Source: Wohlfahrtiimonas larvae
GTDB lineage: Bacteria > Pseudomonadota > Gammaproteobacteria > Cardiobacteriales > Wohlfahrtiimonadaceae
DNA length: 64,000 bases
Reading direction: 5' to 3'
Assembly (NCBI RefSeq): GCF_039543665.1
Contig: NZ_BAABKE010000004.1
Coordinates: 248,001 to 312,000, forward strand
The position numbers were made by a program, and so were the translations under genes. Each line of letters starts with the position of its first letter. The stretch's first letter is position 1. This document shows, piece by piece, positions 26,599 through 35,112 of this stretch. The notes below the pieces were generated by a model. It did no database searches. It was not told where the DNA came from and saw nothing but the letters and a program-made list of their open reading frames with translations.

Positions 26599-27759
26599 TT
26601 AAATCATCGACAACAATTGACCAATCAATAAACCAAAATAAGTACCTAAGAATGAGCCCATAAGCGCCATTAAAATACCAATCGGAATTAATGATTTATG
26701 GTAGCTCGCTGCCAACATTGGCGCAGAAGCCATACCACCGATATTCGCTAAACTTGCAACACCTAAAGTAAATAAGTCATAACGGAATAATTTACCCAAA
26801 AGTACCATCACGATTAAATGGATCAATAGAATCAAGAAGCCTGCCACTAAATAAATTGGTGCTTGTGTTAAGCTACTAAAATCAGAGCGTGAAGCAATCA
26901 ATGCAATAATGATATATAACATTACATTGGAAATTTCCATTGAACCAGAGATTCTAGAAACTGGTGTTACAGCTAAGATCAAGCCAATAAAAGATGCAAT
27001 CATAATTGTCCAAGTCATCCCATTGATCACATCACCCACTGCTGGCAAAATACGACCTAACCATAAACATACCGCTGAAACACTTAAGCCAATCGCCAAT
27101 AAATATAAAATATTGTGGAATGTAATTGGCTTCTCTTTCTCTTCTTCTAACTCTAATTTTGCTGCTGAATCACCCAATACATCTGGTGCTTTTGTCCATT
27201 TGTTGAATTTTGGTGCAAATGGAATCAACCAGAACATAAACATGACCCAAACTGCGTAGTTGATTGTATCCATCATCAAGATGTAGCCGAATAAGTTTTC
27301 AGGCACTTGTAAGATATCTTGCAATGCAACCATATTTGCAGAACCGCCCGTCCAGCTACCTGCTAACGCGCCAAATGCTCTCCATGTGCCATCAATAAAG
27401 AAGCCTTGTAGTGCTACATAAACCACGACAAATGCAACAAATATACTCACAACTGCACATGAGAATGCTAACAACATGCGAGGACCCAATTTGATGATGC
27501 TACGTACATCACACTTCAATAACATCAATACCAACATCGCTGGTAATAATGCTCCGCGCACGGATGAATATGCACCACTAATTTCAGCATTATTGGCAAA
27601 CAAACCTGCGGTATTCATCACTGCTGCCACCACGTAAACCAAAACAATTGCAGGCACAAATGTTAGTATTTTACGCTGATGCGTAAACTGCTGTAATGCA
27701 GTCATTGCAGCGGCTAAACACACCAGAACTGCAACATAAGAAAAGCCATTTTCAATCAT
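26599..27759 (-). CDS. DUF819 family membrane protein (YjcL type)
   Basis: 386 residues with about ten to twelve membrane helices. Blocks typical of DUF819 are GALAGSWTGGSANMVALQDIL and TLGVASLANIGGMASAPMLA. A charged cytoplasmic loop (LELEEEKEKPIT) splits the halves. Function unproven; frequent neighbourhood with dipeptide epimerases suggests transport of a peptide or related compound. AGGAGG precedes the start, only 38 bp after a hairpin ending in a T run. Confidence 0.83.
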   Translation of the reverse strand: MIENGFSYVAVLVCLAAAMTALQQFTHQRKILTFVPAIVLVYVVAAVMNTAGLFANNAEISGAYSSVRGALLPAMLVLMLLKCDVRSIIKLGPRMLLAFSCAVVSIFVAFVVVYVALQGFFIDGTWRAFGALAGSWTGGSANMVALQDILQVPENLFGYILMMDTINYAVWVMFMFWLIPFAPKFNKWTKAPDVLGDSAAKLELEEEKEKPITFHNILYLLAIGLSVSAVCLWLGRILPAVGDVINGMTWTIMIASFIGLILAVTPVSRISGSMEISNVMLYIIIALIASRSDFSSLTQAPIYLVAGFLILLIHLIVMVLLGKLFRYDLFTLGVASLANIGGMASAPMLAASYHKSLIPIGILMALMGSFLGTYFGLLIGQLLSMI

Positions 27760-27797
27760 AATTTCCTCCTAATAACCTTTATTTTTTATAAAAAAAA

Positions 27798-27852
27798 CGG
27801 CCAAAACCCAATGATTCAAATCAAAAAGACTTGAAGCATCTGATTTTGGCCG
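27798..27852 (-). terminator. Long hairpin with T run between DUF3870 and DUF819 (terminator or attenuator)
   Basis: Outer stem CGGCCAAAA / TTTTGGCCG (9 bp) with an inner stem (TTCAA / TTGAA) and, on the minus strand, eight T after the stem. It would stop transcripts coming from the DUF3870 gene. Only 38 bp lie between it and the DUF819 start, so little room is left for a separate promoter. Confidence 0.7.
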
Positions 27853-27891
27853 GATTTTATTTATTCAGTATAAATAAAGCTGCTCAAAAAG

Positions 27892-28218
27892 TTACTTAGA
27901 TTCGCTTTGCATTATTTGCTGGTATTTCTTTTGCGCATCTTTCAATGCAACACCAAATGCTTTTTGCGAGGATCCAAAATAACGCGTGTTAATGCAATCA
28001 ATGACATCAGGGCTCAATACATTTTTACCAATCAATAGACTTTTCACAAAGCTATTGGTTAAACCTAAAGTTGCAGAGCATTCGACATCGACAATGATGG
28101 CAGTTTTCCTATCCACAACGATTCCGACAAAAAAGGCTTTATACACTTCCATGATTGGGTTGTTCTGCGGTGATTTCGCATCCCCAACAATATAGATAGT
28201 TGTATCCTCAAAATGCAT
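27892..28218 (-). CDS. DUF3870 domain protein
   Basis: 108 residues, cytoplasmic. The family core VGDAKSPQNNPIMEVYKAFFVGIVVD and DVECSATLGLTNSFVKSLLIGK is clear. Function is unknown. The start at 28218 is preceded by AAGG; earlier in-frame codons lack this. It is upstream of DUF819 and the dipeptide epimerase on the same strand, a plausible three-gene unit. Confidence 0.8.
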   Translation of the reverse strand: MHFEDTTIYIVGDAKSPQNNPIMEVYKAFFVGIVVDRKTAIIVDVECSATLGLTNSFVKSLLIGKNVLSPDVIDCINTRYFGSSQKAFGVALKDAQKKYQQIMQSESK

Positions 28219-28336
28219 AATGAAGCCTTCTTGGTGAAATGTTGTATCCAATAATTAACTTATATCTAAGCTAATTTCCTTGGAATATAGCATTCAATGT
28301 TTTAATCAACAAGTAGAATTTACATTTCTCTTATTC

Positions 28337-28379
28337 TTATCTAATACATATACACTTAACATCATGAAATATTAGATAA
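28337..28379. repeat. Inverted repeat upstream of the DUF3870 gene
   Basis: Perfect 10-bp arms TTATCTAATA / TATTAGATAA separated by 23 bp, about 120 bp before the DUF3870 start. It could be a regulator site for the DUF3870-DUF819-epimerase unit. Confidence 0.45.
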
Positions 28380-28430
28380 ACACTCAGTTTAAAACCTACA
28401 AGCCAACAACATTCAATCATATAAATTACT

Positions 28431-29171
28431 TTATAACGGCTTCAAAGGATATTCCGCAGGAATATTGTATTGCTGCATTTGCTCATCAAATGTCATGATG
28501 AAGGACTGATCTTTATATTCAGCACCCAAATAATGGCCATTCAATGTGATTTTAATGTCATACATTTTCTTTTGATCATTCGGGATAAATTCATAGCTTC
28601 CCTCAATAATATCACTCAGATCTGCATGATCTCCACCTGCATAATGCTCACTATCATCATAGAAAGTAGGGATATATGAATCAAAAATTTTGCCATTCTG
28701 ATCACCCACAACCATAATGCCACCTTGAGAAACGCCTTGCCCTGTATAACCTGTTTCTGTCACAAAACCATAGCTATTGAAGCCAATTTTATGAAATTTA
28801 TAATCCGTTGGTGCATAACCTGAAGAACCTGCGTCGATAAATAGCTCTTGCGCGATCACATTGCTCTCAAAGCCCTCGCCATTATCTTCAATGATTAAAC
28901 CAATATTGCCTTGCAAAACATGTGCATCTTCAAAATTATCGCCCACAGCTAAATAGTAGGTTTTGTAATGCCCTTCCTTTTCTTCATTTGGCACAGCTTC
29001 ATTGGCATGCAACGATACGCAATATTGGCTTGTACCGCTTTCTGTTTCTTTCTTGGCAAAGTAGCACATCTCAGATTCAGAATACTCTTTATAAGCTTCT
29101 TTCATCACATCTGTTTTGGCAGTTGCCAATGGCATTACTAACATTAATCCTAAAATTGCATATTTGTTCAT
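28431..29171 (-). CDS. Secreted protein of unknown function
   Basis: 246 residues with a signal peptide (MNKYAILGLMLVMPLATAKT). The mature protein is acidic, contains two cysteines (MCYFA and YCVSL) that may pair, and is rich in beta-like stretches with many Gly and Asp. No family recognised. Start at 29171 because GGAG lies 6 bp before it; the ATG at 29183 would place residues before the signal. Stands alone, with an empty 180-bp gap on its downstream side. Confidence 0.6.
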   Translation of the reverse strand: MNKYAILGLMLVMPLATAKTDVMKEAYKEYSESEMCYFAKKETESGTSQYCVSLHANEAVPNEEKEGHYKTYYLAVGDNFEDAHVLQGNIGLIIEDNGEGFESNVIAQELFIDAGSSGYAPTDYKFHKIGFNSYGFVTETGYTGQGVSQGGIMVVGDQNGKIFDSYIPTFYDDSEHYAGGDHADLSDIIEGSYEFIPNDQKKMYDIKITLNGHYLGAEYKDQSFIMTFDEQMQQYNIPAEYPLKPL

Positions 29172-29252
29172 CACACTCTCCATGAGTATTTAGGACAATA
29201 AAAAAGCCTTTAATGCATTATTATTAAAGACTTATATAAAAATATTTTAATC

Positions 29253-29894
29253 TTATTTCTTTATAAACATCTCTTTCACAAAATCTACTTCGCCCGTTTC
29301 TACTTTATAGAAAGCACCCACGATGCCAATCTCACCATTTTCATACATATCTTTTAAAACTGTACTTTTTTCTAAAATATGATCAATTGTATATTCAACG
29401 TTATGGAACGCCACCATATCTACAGCTTCTTTAGATCTAATGTCTAAATCTTGATTATGAGCTTTAACCTGTTTAATAGAGGGTTGAATTTTGGCTAGCA
29501 AGTTAGTTAAATGCCCTAATTCAGCACCATGACAAGCGCCTGTAATCGCACCACAATGAGAATGCCCTAACACCATAATCAATTTAGAACCTGCCAATTT
29601 ACATGCAAATTCCATTGAACCAATGATATCTTCATTCAATACATTACCCGCAATGCGTGTACTAAAAATATCACCCAAACCTTGGTCAAAGATCAATTCA
29701 GCAGATGTTCGGCTATCAATACAACTCAAAATGATCGCAAAAGGAAACTGCCCTTCTTTGGTTTCGTTCACTTGTTCGAGCAAGTTGCTGTGTGCTTTTA
29801 AGTTTGCCACAAAACGCTTATTGCCTTCTTTCAAGAAATCTAGCGCCAATTCTGGTGTTAAAGACTTCTGATCTTCGATGTTATGTAATCTCAT
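29253..29894 (-). CDS. Beta-carbonic anhydrase
   Basis: Interconverts CO2 and bicarbonate. 213 residues. The zinc ligands are Cys in SCIDSRTSAE, with the Asp-Arg dyad next to it, and His and Cys in LGHSHCGAITGAC. IAGNVLNEDIIGSMEFA is the other typical block. Normal length, cytoplasmic. Monocistronic. Confidence 0.93.
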   Translation of the reverse strand: MRLHNIEDQKSLTPELALDFLKEGNKRFVANLKAHSNLLEQVNETKEGQFPFAIILSCIDSRTSAELIFDQGLGDIFSTRIAGNVLNEDIIGSMEFACKLAGSKLIMVLGHSHCGAITGACHGAELGHLTNLLAKIQPSIKQVKAHNQDLDIRSKEAVDMVAFHNVEYTIDHILEKSTVLKDMYENGEIGIVGAFYKVETGEVDFVKEMFIKK

Positions 29895-30018
29895 TGTTTA
29901 ACTTCCAAATGATGGTAAATAGTTAAACAATCTACTCCGATTTTTCCAAAAATGGCGATAATGAAAAATATTAATCCAAAACCTGTATAGACAGCTTTAC
30001 GAAATTAACACTGATAAA

Positions 30019-30237
30019 TTACATATCATTTAAGATCAGTTGCTTGATTTTCACGGCTTTCTCAAAGTGATCGAGCTTGTGTGTTTTGATCCACCAAGTG
30101 GCAGCTTCCATCAATAATTCAGGATCATCATTTTTATTTTTAAAAAATGCGTAGAAAGACAAACCAACATTGTCGCCTTTCTTTTCAGTTTTCTCATCAC
30201 AACCTGCGATGAATCGTTGTTTGAGTGAATCTCTCAT
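30019..30237 (-). CDS. 72-residue protein coupled to hsdR, unknown
   Basis: Charged, mostly helical protein (MRDSLKQRFIAGCDEKTEKKGD at the start, FEKAVKIKQLILNDM at the end) without membrane segments. Its ATG overlaps the hsdR stop (TAATG), so it is made from the hsdR mRNA. A role in the restriction system, for example in controlling HsdR, is only an inference from this coupling. No family recognised. Confidence 0.55.
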   Translation of the reverse strand: MRDSLKQRFIAGCDEKTEKKGDNVGLSFYAFFKNKNDDPELLMEAATWWIKTHKLDHFEKAVKIKQLILNDM

Positions 30238-33200
30238 TAATTTTTTACTCTCAATGGCAATACATCTTCCACAATCATTTGCGTATAAGCTTCTTTCACC
30301 GCTTTATTGTATTTAAGCTTGCTCACAGGATGTTCAGTGCTAGATTTATATTGATCAAAATTGCTTGTTTTTCTTAAATCATCTTCACCAATTTGTGCTT
30401 CATCCACTTTGCTGGGATTATAGTTATCTACAATAAATCTCAACTCATCCTCTTGAACAGCCCATTTTTGTGCAAAATTTTTCACTAAATGATCAATCGT
30501 ACTCGTGATCATATCATTCAGTAATTCATTAATATTTTTACCACGATATGTATTAGGGTCTTTTTGAATATCTTGCCATAATTGTGCCATTAAACTTGCA
30601 AGTTTGGCATTATCAATGCTCAAGCGTTCAATATAATCCGTCACCTCTTGTGATTTTATATTATTTTCAAATTGAAATTCCGCAGCTTTAGTTTCTAATG
30701 GTAAAAAGCGTTGAATTAAAGCTAATATGTAATGATAGTTAATTTCGTCACTATGATGCGTTTGCAAATCATATTCAATATCTAATGGCTCTATATCAAG
30801 ATTCTCACTGCTAACTACACGTAACTCTTCTAATATATTTTTATATTTGCCGTGATATTCTTCCAACTCATCATTATGAATACCAAAAATCTCAGCAAGC
30901 ATTTCAGGCTGAAATTCATAATAAGCTTTTATTGCAGTCATAGCTTTATCTAACTCTTGGAAAGCTTTAGCAAATACTCGTTTCTCTTCCACCAATAGAT
31001 CATCAATAACTTCAGGATTTGCGGCGATATTTTTCAATGCTGCGAATGCTTCTGCTAAATTTTCCGCTGCTTCTTCATAACTTGGTGCTAAAATAAAGTT
31101 CTCACCACCATTGGAATATAAAAATAGCGCATCATTGACGGCTTCTGTAAATACCAATGGCGTTTGGAAAGTCACAATTTGTCCAAATTTTTTATTATGA
31201 TCAAATAATCGATTTGTACGAGAAAATGCTTGAATAATATTAGGTGCGCTCATTGGCGGGCGATCAATAAATAATGTTGAAATACAAGGTGCATCAAATC
31301 CTGTTAATAAACGATCCACTACAATGATCAGATCAATTTGCTCTGCCCTATTCTGATAACGCTCACTTTTACGAGCCAAGCGAGCATTCACATTTTGATT
31401 ATATGCCCGCATATTTTCCAATGAGTAACTTGTACCATACATTGCATTATAATCAACAATAGATGCCGCCATTTTCATTTGGTTATCCACTGAACTTTCT
31501 TCATTTTCAGAGAGAGAATAAGTAATCGCAACTTTTGGAAAGTCAGGCAAAATTGCCTTTGTGCGCTCACTCACCGTAACCGTTTCATTGCCCTCAATCA
31601 CACTTTGAAATAGATCATAATACTCCTGAGCAATGGCAATACTTGGCACTGTGAGCATTGCACCATAAGCTTTACCAACGCCACTTTCTGTTGAAAACCC
31701 AAGTTTATTGCGAGATTGATTCACAATAGAATCGATCACCTTTAAACGATGCTCTTTACTATCATAAACATCCTTTGGGATCAGCTTTTCTTTATCTATC
31801 AGAGATAAGCCATCAATATTTTTCATAGGATGATAATGACGAATAATGTCATCCATCATATCTTCTTGTAATGGATTTTTATATTCAATTTGAAACCCTA
31901 AAACAGCTGCATCATTAATCGCTTCCTTCACCGTATATTGATGCAAACATGAACGTTTTGGATTCTCTTCTGTTGGTCGATTTTGTGGGCTACTATACAT
32001 CATGGCAGTTGTTGTATGTTTTTTCAATTCACCAAAAATTGGCGTGCCTGTAAAGCCATACCACATTGCATAACGAAAGATTTGATCCAACTCTTTTTTC
32101 TTTTGTGGCGTTACAGCTCGATGGCACTCATCCACAATAAATGCAACTTTTAGTTTTTTAATTTTTTCATACGTTTTAGTTAATCGTTCTGTTGCATCTT
32201 CTGACATACGCTTCATTAAGTGATTCAGCTTTTGGATCGTTGTCACAATCACAGTACGGTCATCACTCGCTAAACGCTTCACCAAGTCATTCACATTGTC
32301 CGTTTCATCAATGGAAATTGGGTCAAACTCCGCATACGATGCAAATGAACTTGTAGTTTGCTGATCCAGATCCACACGATCCACAATGAAAATAGTTTTA
32401 TCAATGGATGGAATTTGCAATAAATTAGATGCCACTTTATAGGATGTTAATGTTTTGCCTGAGCCTGTTGTATGCCAAACAAAGCCAGATAATTGCTGTT
32501 TAGAAGCTTCTTTCACAGCTTCTATCGCGTGAATTTGATAAGGACGCAACAGTATCAACGCTTCTTTATCACGATCTGTAATAGAATATTGTGTCACCAT
32601 TCTGTGTGCTTGTGGAATGGATAATACATTTTTCGCAAAGGCTAGATAATCCGTCACAGGTTGATTATTCGCATCCACCCATTTACTCAGAAATTTCTCA
32701 TTAATCTGTTTATATCCGCTCGATGCAATATAGCGTGTATCTGTACCATTGCTCACCACAAACATCTGTGTCGATGAAAATATACCTTTAAATTTATCTT
32801 CTTGTAAATACTTTCTAATCTGACGGAAAGCATCCATATATGGGTGTTGGCGGTTTTTCAATTCCACATGGATCATCGGCAAACCATTGATGAGCATTGT
32901 GACATCAAATCGTCTTTCTCTGCTTTGTTCTTGGGAACTTGTGAATTGATTGATCACTTCATAAACCGTTGTACCACCCGCAATATCCGCACGATTGATC
33001 ACATTCAAGCGAATTGTGCCGAGGCTTGCATCTTCTCTTTGCACTTGCACTTTTGCGATGCCATTTTCCCCAGATAGCCATTTGGCAGCTTCATAGAAAT
33101 TCGGGAAAGTAAGCTGTGCTTTGACTTGGTTAAATTCTTGTGCTGTCAGCATTTTATCTTTCAGTGCTGCACGATTATTGCGCTCTAAAATTTGTTTAAG

Positions 33201-33320
33201 ATTCGTCCACAAATCCGCTTCTGTGCGTAAATCCTCACGATAAATCCATTGAGATTCCCCAGAAATTAACTGATTAATCAAATCTTCTTCGAGCTTTGCT
33301 TCTTTCGTAAATTTAACCAC
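30237..33320 (-). CDS. hsdR: Type I restriction enzyme R subunit HsdR
   Basis: Motor and nuclease subunit of a type I restriction-modification complex. 1027 residues from a GTG at 33320, which follows AAGGAG; an ATG at 33368 would overlap the upstream gene and has no such signal. The PD-(D/E)xK nuclease is N-terminal (RRFDVTMLINGLP then VELKNRQHP). The SF2 helicase shows WHTTGSGKTLTSYK (motif I), VDECHRA (II, DECH), GFTGTPIF (III) and AFSRTNRLFD (VI). A helical C-terminal region binds the methylase. It is separated from hsdS by three extra genes. Confidence 0.93.
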   Translation of the reverse strand: MVKFTKEAKLEEDLINQLISGESQWIYREDLRTEADLWTNLKQILERNNRAALKDKMLTAQEFNQVKAQLTFPNFYEAAKWLSGENGIAKVQVQREDASLGTIRLNVINRADIAGGTTVYEVINQFTSSQEQSRERRFDVTMLINGLPMIHVELKNRQHPYMDAFRQIRKYLQEDKFKGIFSSTQMFVVSNGTDTRYIASSGYKQINEKFLSKWVDANNQPVTDYLAFAKNVLSIPQAHRMVTQYSITDRDKEALILLRPYQIHAIEAVKEASKQQLSGFVWHTTGSGKTLTSYKVASNLLQIPSIDKTIFIVDRVDLDQQTTSSFASYAEFDPISIDETDNVNDLVKRLASDDRTVIVTTIQKLNHLMKRMSEDATERLTKTYEKIKKLKVAFIVDECHRAVTPQKKKELDQIFRYAMWYGFTGTPIFGELKKHTTTAMMYSSPQNRPTEENPKRSCLHQYTVKEAINDAAVLGFQIEYKNPLQEDMMDDIIRHYHPMKNIDGLSLIDKEKLIPKDVYDSKEHRLKVIDSIVNQSRNKLGFSTESGVGKAYGAMLTVPSIAIAQEYYDLFQSVIEGNETVTVSERTKAILPDFPKVAITYSLSENEESSVDNQMKMAASIVDYNAMYGTSYSLENMRAYNQNVNARLARKSERYQNRAEQIDLIIVVDRLLTGFDAPCISTLFIDRPPMSAPNIIQAFSRTNRLFDHNKKFGQIVTFQTPLVFTEAVNDALFLYSNGGENFILAPSYEEAAENLAEAFAALKNIAANPEVIDDLLVEEKRVFAKAFQELDKAMTAIKAYYEFQPEMLAEIFGIHNDELEEYHGKYKNILEELRVVSSENLDIEPLDIEYDLQTHHSDEINYHYILALIQRFLPLETKAAEFQFENNIKSQEVTDYIERLSIDNAKLASLMAQLWQDIQKDPNTYRGKNINELLNDMITSTIDHLVKNFAQKWAVQEDELRFIVDNYNPSKVDEAQIGEDDLRKTSNFDQYKSSTEHPVSKLKYNKAVKEAYTQMIVEDVLPLRVKN

Positions 33321-33336
33321 AACTCTCCTTTTAATA

Positions 33337-33804
33337 TTAATAATGTGATCTATTATCTGCGCTTGCAAAAATTGTTAACATAAACATTATCGCAAAATAC
33401 CCTACGACTAAAATAACCCCAAAATATGCAATAATAGATAGAAGACTAAACTGAACTAATGTGCCAAAAAACCCATAAATCCAATTGGTAACAACAAAGT
33501 TATATATTGCGACACCTAAATAAATTAAAAGAGCAATGATCACTAATACAATGCCATTCAAGGTTTCTGAAGTGAATATTATGCCAAATAATTCATATCC
33601 TTTAGCATTCACAATAGAAGAGTTATACCAACTCACACCCCAAATAAATAAACCACCTGCAATGCCGAGGATAATAAGCATTGGTTTAGTGAAAAATGCA
33701 TGATCAAACTTATCTTCACAATGCTCATTAAAAAACATAATAACACCAGCTAAAATCACCAATGCCACAATGATCCCGACAACAATCAATACCGTCACTT
33801 CCAT
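33337..33804 (-). CDS. Four-helix membrane protein B in the restriction locus
   Basis: 155 residues, four predicted membrane helices: about 5-25, 40-58, 75-105 and 112-145. It is a clear paralogue of the next gene upstream (33880-34344): shared blocks include VAIYNFVVTNWIYGFFGTLVQFSLL and AYFGVILVV. Cys and Lys residues sit in the first cytoplasmic loop (HCEDKFDHAFFTKP). No family recognised. It lies 16 bp before hsdR and so is part of the same operon. Tandem duplication is likely. Confidence 0.6.
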   Translation of the reverse strand: MEVTVLIVVGIIVALVILAGVIMFFNEHCEDKFDHAFFTKPMLIILGIAGGLFIWGVSWYNSSIVNAKGYELFGIIFTSETLNGIVLVIIALLIYLGVAIYNFVVTNWIYGFFGTLVQFSLLSIIAYFGVILVVGYFAIMFMLTIFASADNRSHY

Positions 33805-33879
33805 ACTCCTTTATATTTTCTATTTTAGATATACATTATTTTAATATTTTACAAACTAACTGATTTAAATTACATAGGA

Positions 33880-34344
33880 TTAATTCTGATACATATCTCT
33901 CATGACTCTTGGTGAAGTTGCCAATGCAGAAGCAACAAAATACACAGCCAATAAAATGATGCCAAAATATGCAAAGACTGTTAATAATCCAAATTGAACG
34001 ATTGTGCCAATTAAGCCATAAACCCAATTGGTTTTAACAAAATTATAAATTGCTATGGCAAGATAAATGGTGATCGAAAATGCGATCAAAACAACAGAAC
34101 TCAATGTGCCTTGATTAAAAAAAATCCCCATCAATTCATAACCTGATTTATCGGTCGCTGCGGATAATGAATACCAATGCATACCCAATAAAAACAATCC
34201 ACCTGTCACACCCAAAGTAATCACAATCGGCATAGTAAAAAAACGATACCCAAACTTTTGTATACAATGTCTATTAAAGCCAATAATAAATAACCACAAT
34301 CCAATTAAGCTTATGATTGCAATGATGATTGTTAACATCGTCAT
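33880..34344 (-). CDS. Four-helix membrane protein A in the restriction locus
   Basis: 154 residues, four membrane helices, with the same architecture as its downstream paralogue: HCIQKFGYRFFTMP loop, GGLFLLGMHWYSLS, and VAIYNFV-type block (IAIYNFVKTNWVYGLIGTIVQFG). The two differ in most residues, so the duplication is not recent. AAGGAAAT precedes the ATG. Between an Mrr-like nuclease gene (15 bp away) and paralogue B. Function unknown; a membrane effector of the defence locus is conceivable. Confidence 0.6.
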   Translation of the reverse strand: MTMLTIIIAIISLIGLWLFIIGFNRHCIQKFGYRFFTMPIVITLGVTGGLFLLGMHWYSLSAATDKSGYELMGIFFNQGTLSSVVLIAFSITIYLAIAIYNFVKTNWVYGLIGTIVQFGLLTVFAYFGIILLAVYFVASALATSPRVMRDMYQN

Positions 34345-34359
34345 TAATCTATTTCCTTT

Positions 34360-35037
34360 TTATGCTTTATATCTTGGAACTTCCCGGCACGATTCACACC
34401 AATCGAAGCTAGGTTTAGCATCACGATAGATTTTAATAATTTTTCCATTCGAACAATTTGGGCATGCATCTTGTGTACCCAAATCTTGATGATATAAATA
34501 ATTGCTCACTGCATTTGGAAAATAATTCGTTAATATTTCTAGTAAATATTTACGATCAATTAAGATAAGGTTTTCATTTGCTTCTTTCAGCGCAAAATCA
34601 TCAAAATAATGTGTTGTGATGAATAAACCCATTTGACAATTTTTACTAGATAATGAGCCTTTAAATGCATTCACATCTTTATTATTAATTCGGCTATTGC
34701 AACCTTTAGGATTCCAAGCTTTACATTGCACGCCTATTTCACGAACATTGCCTTTATAACCGATCACATCAATACCACCATCATTCATGCCATCAGTAAT
34801 CTCTGCGTAATATCCCATTTTTTCCAAGATTAACTTGGCAATTTCATTTAAAGCTGTGGATTTATCTTTTTTAGCTTTTGCAGTATTTTCGCTAGTATCA
34901 TTCAGAGTTTTGATTAAAGAGAGAACTTCATTGCCTTCTTGATCAAACGTTAATAATTCTGCCAAATTCACTGTATTGACCGCTTCAACTACTTCTACAT
35001 TTTGCTCTTTTGTTTTCTTCTTAAAAATTGATAACAT
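34360..35037 (-). CDS. Mrr-like restriction endonuclease with zinc ribbon
   Basis: 225 residues. The nuclease core (PF04471-type Mrr fold) has the active-site pattern NDGGIDVIGYKG ... IGVQCKAW, i.e. D-x(n)-QxK, at about residues 84-108. Upstream is a coiled N-terminus rich in Lys and Glu. The C-terminus carries two CxxC pairs (CPNC and CESC), a zinc ribbon. Mrr enzymes cut methylated DNA, so having one inside an operon that also methylates DNA raises the question of which methylation it tolerates. Same operon as hsdM-hsdS-hsdR. Confidence 0.82.
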   Translation of the reverse strand: MLSIFKKKTKEQNVEVVEAVNTVNLAELLTFDQEGNEVLSLIKTLNDTSENTAKAKKDKSTALNEIAKLILEKMGYYAEITDGMNDGGIDVIGYKGNVREIGVQCKAWNPKGCNSRINNKDVNAFKGSLSSKNCQMGLFITTHYFDDFALKEANENLILIDRKYLLEILTNYFPNAVSNYLYHQDLGTQDACPNCSNGKIIKIYRDAKPSFDWCESCREVPRYKA

Positions 35038-35112
35038 CTAACTAACTTCCTTCTTATACAATTACAACTTAAATTCTGTATTCATTCCCCCGAATCAATA
35101 CAGCGTAAAAAA

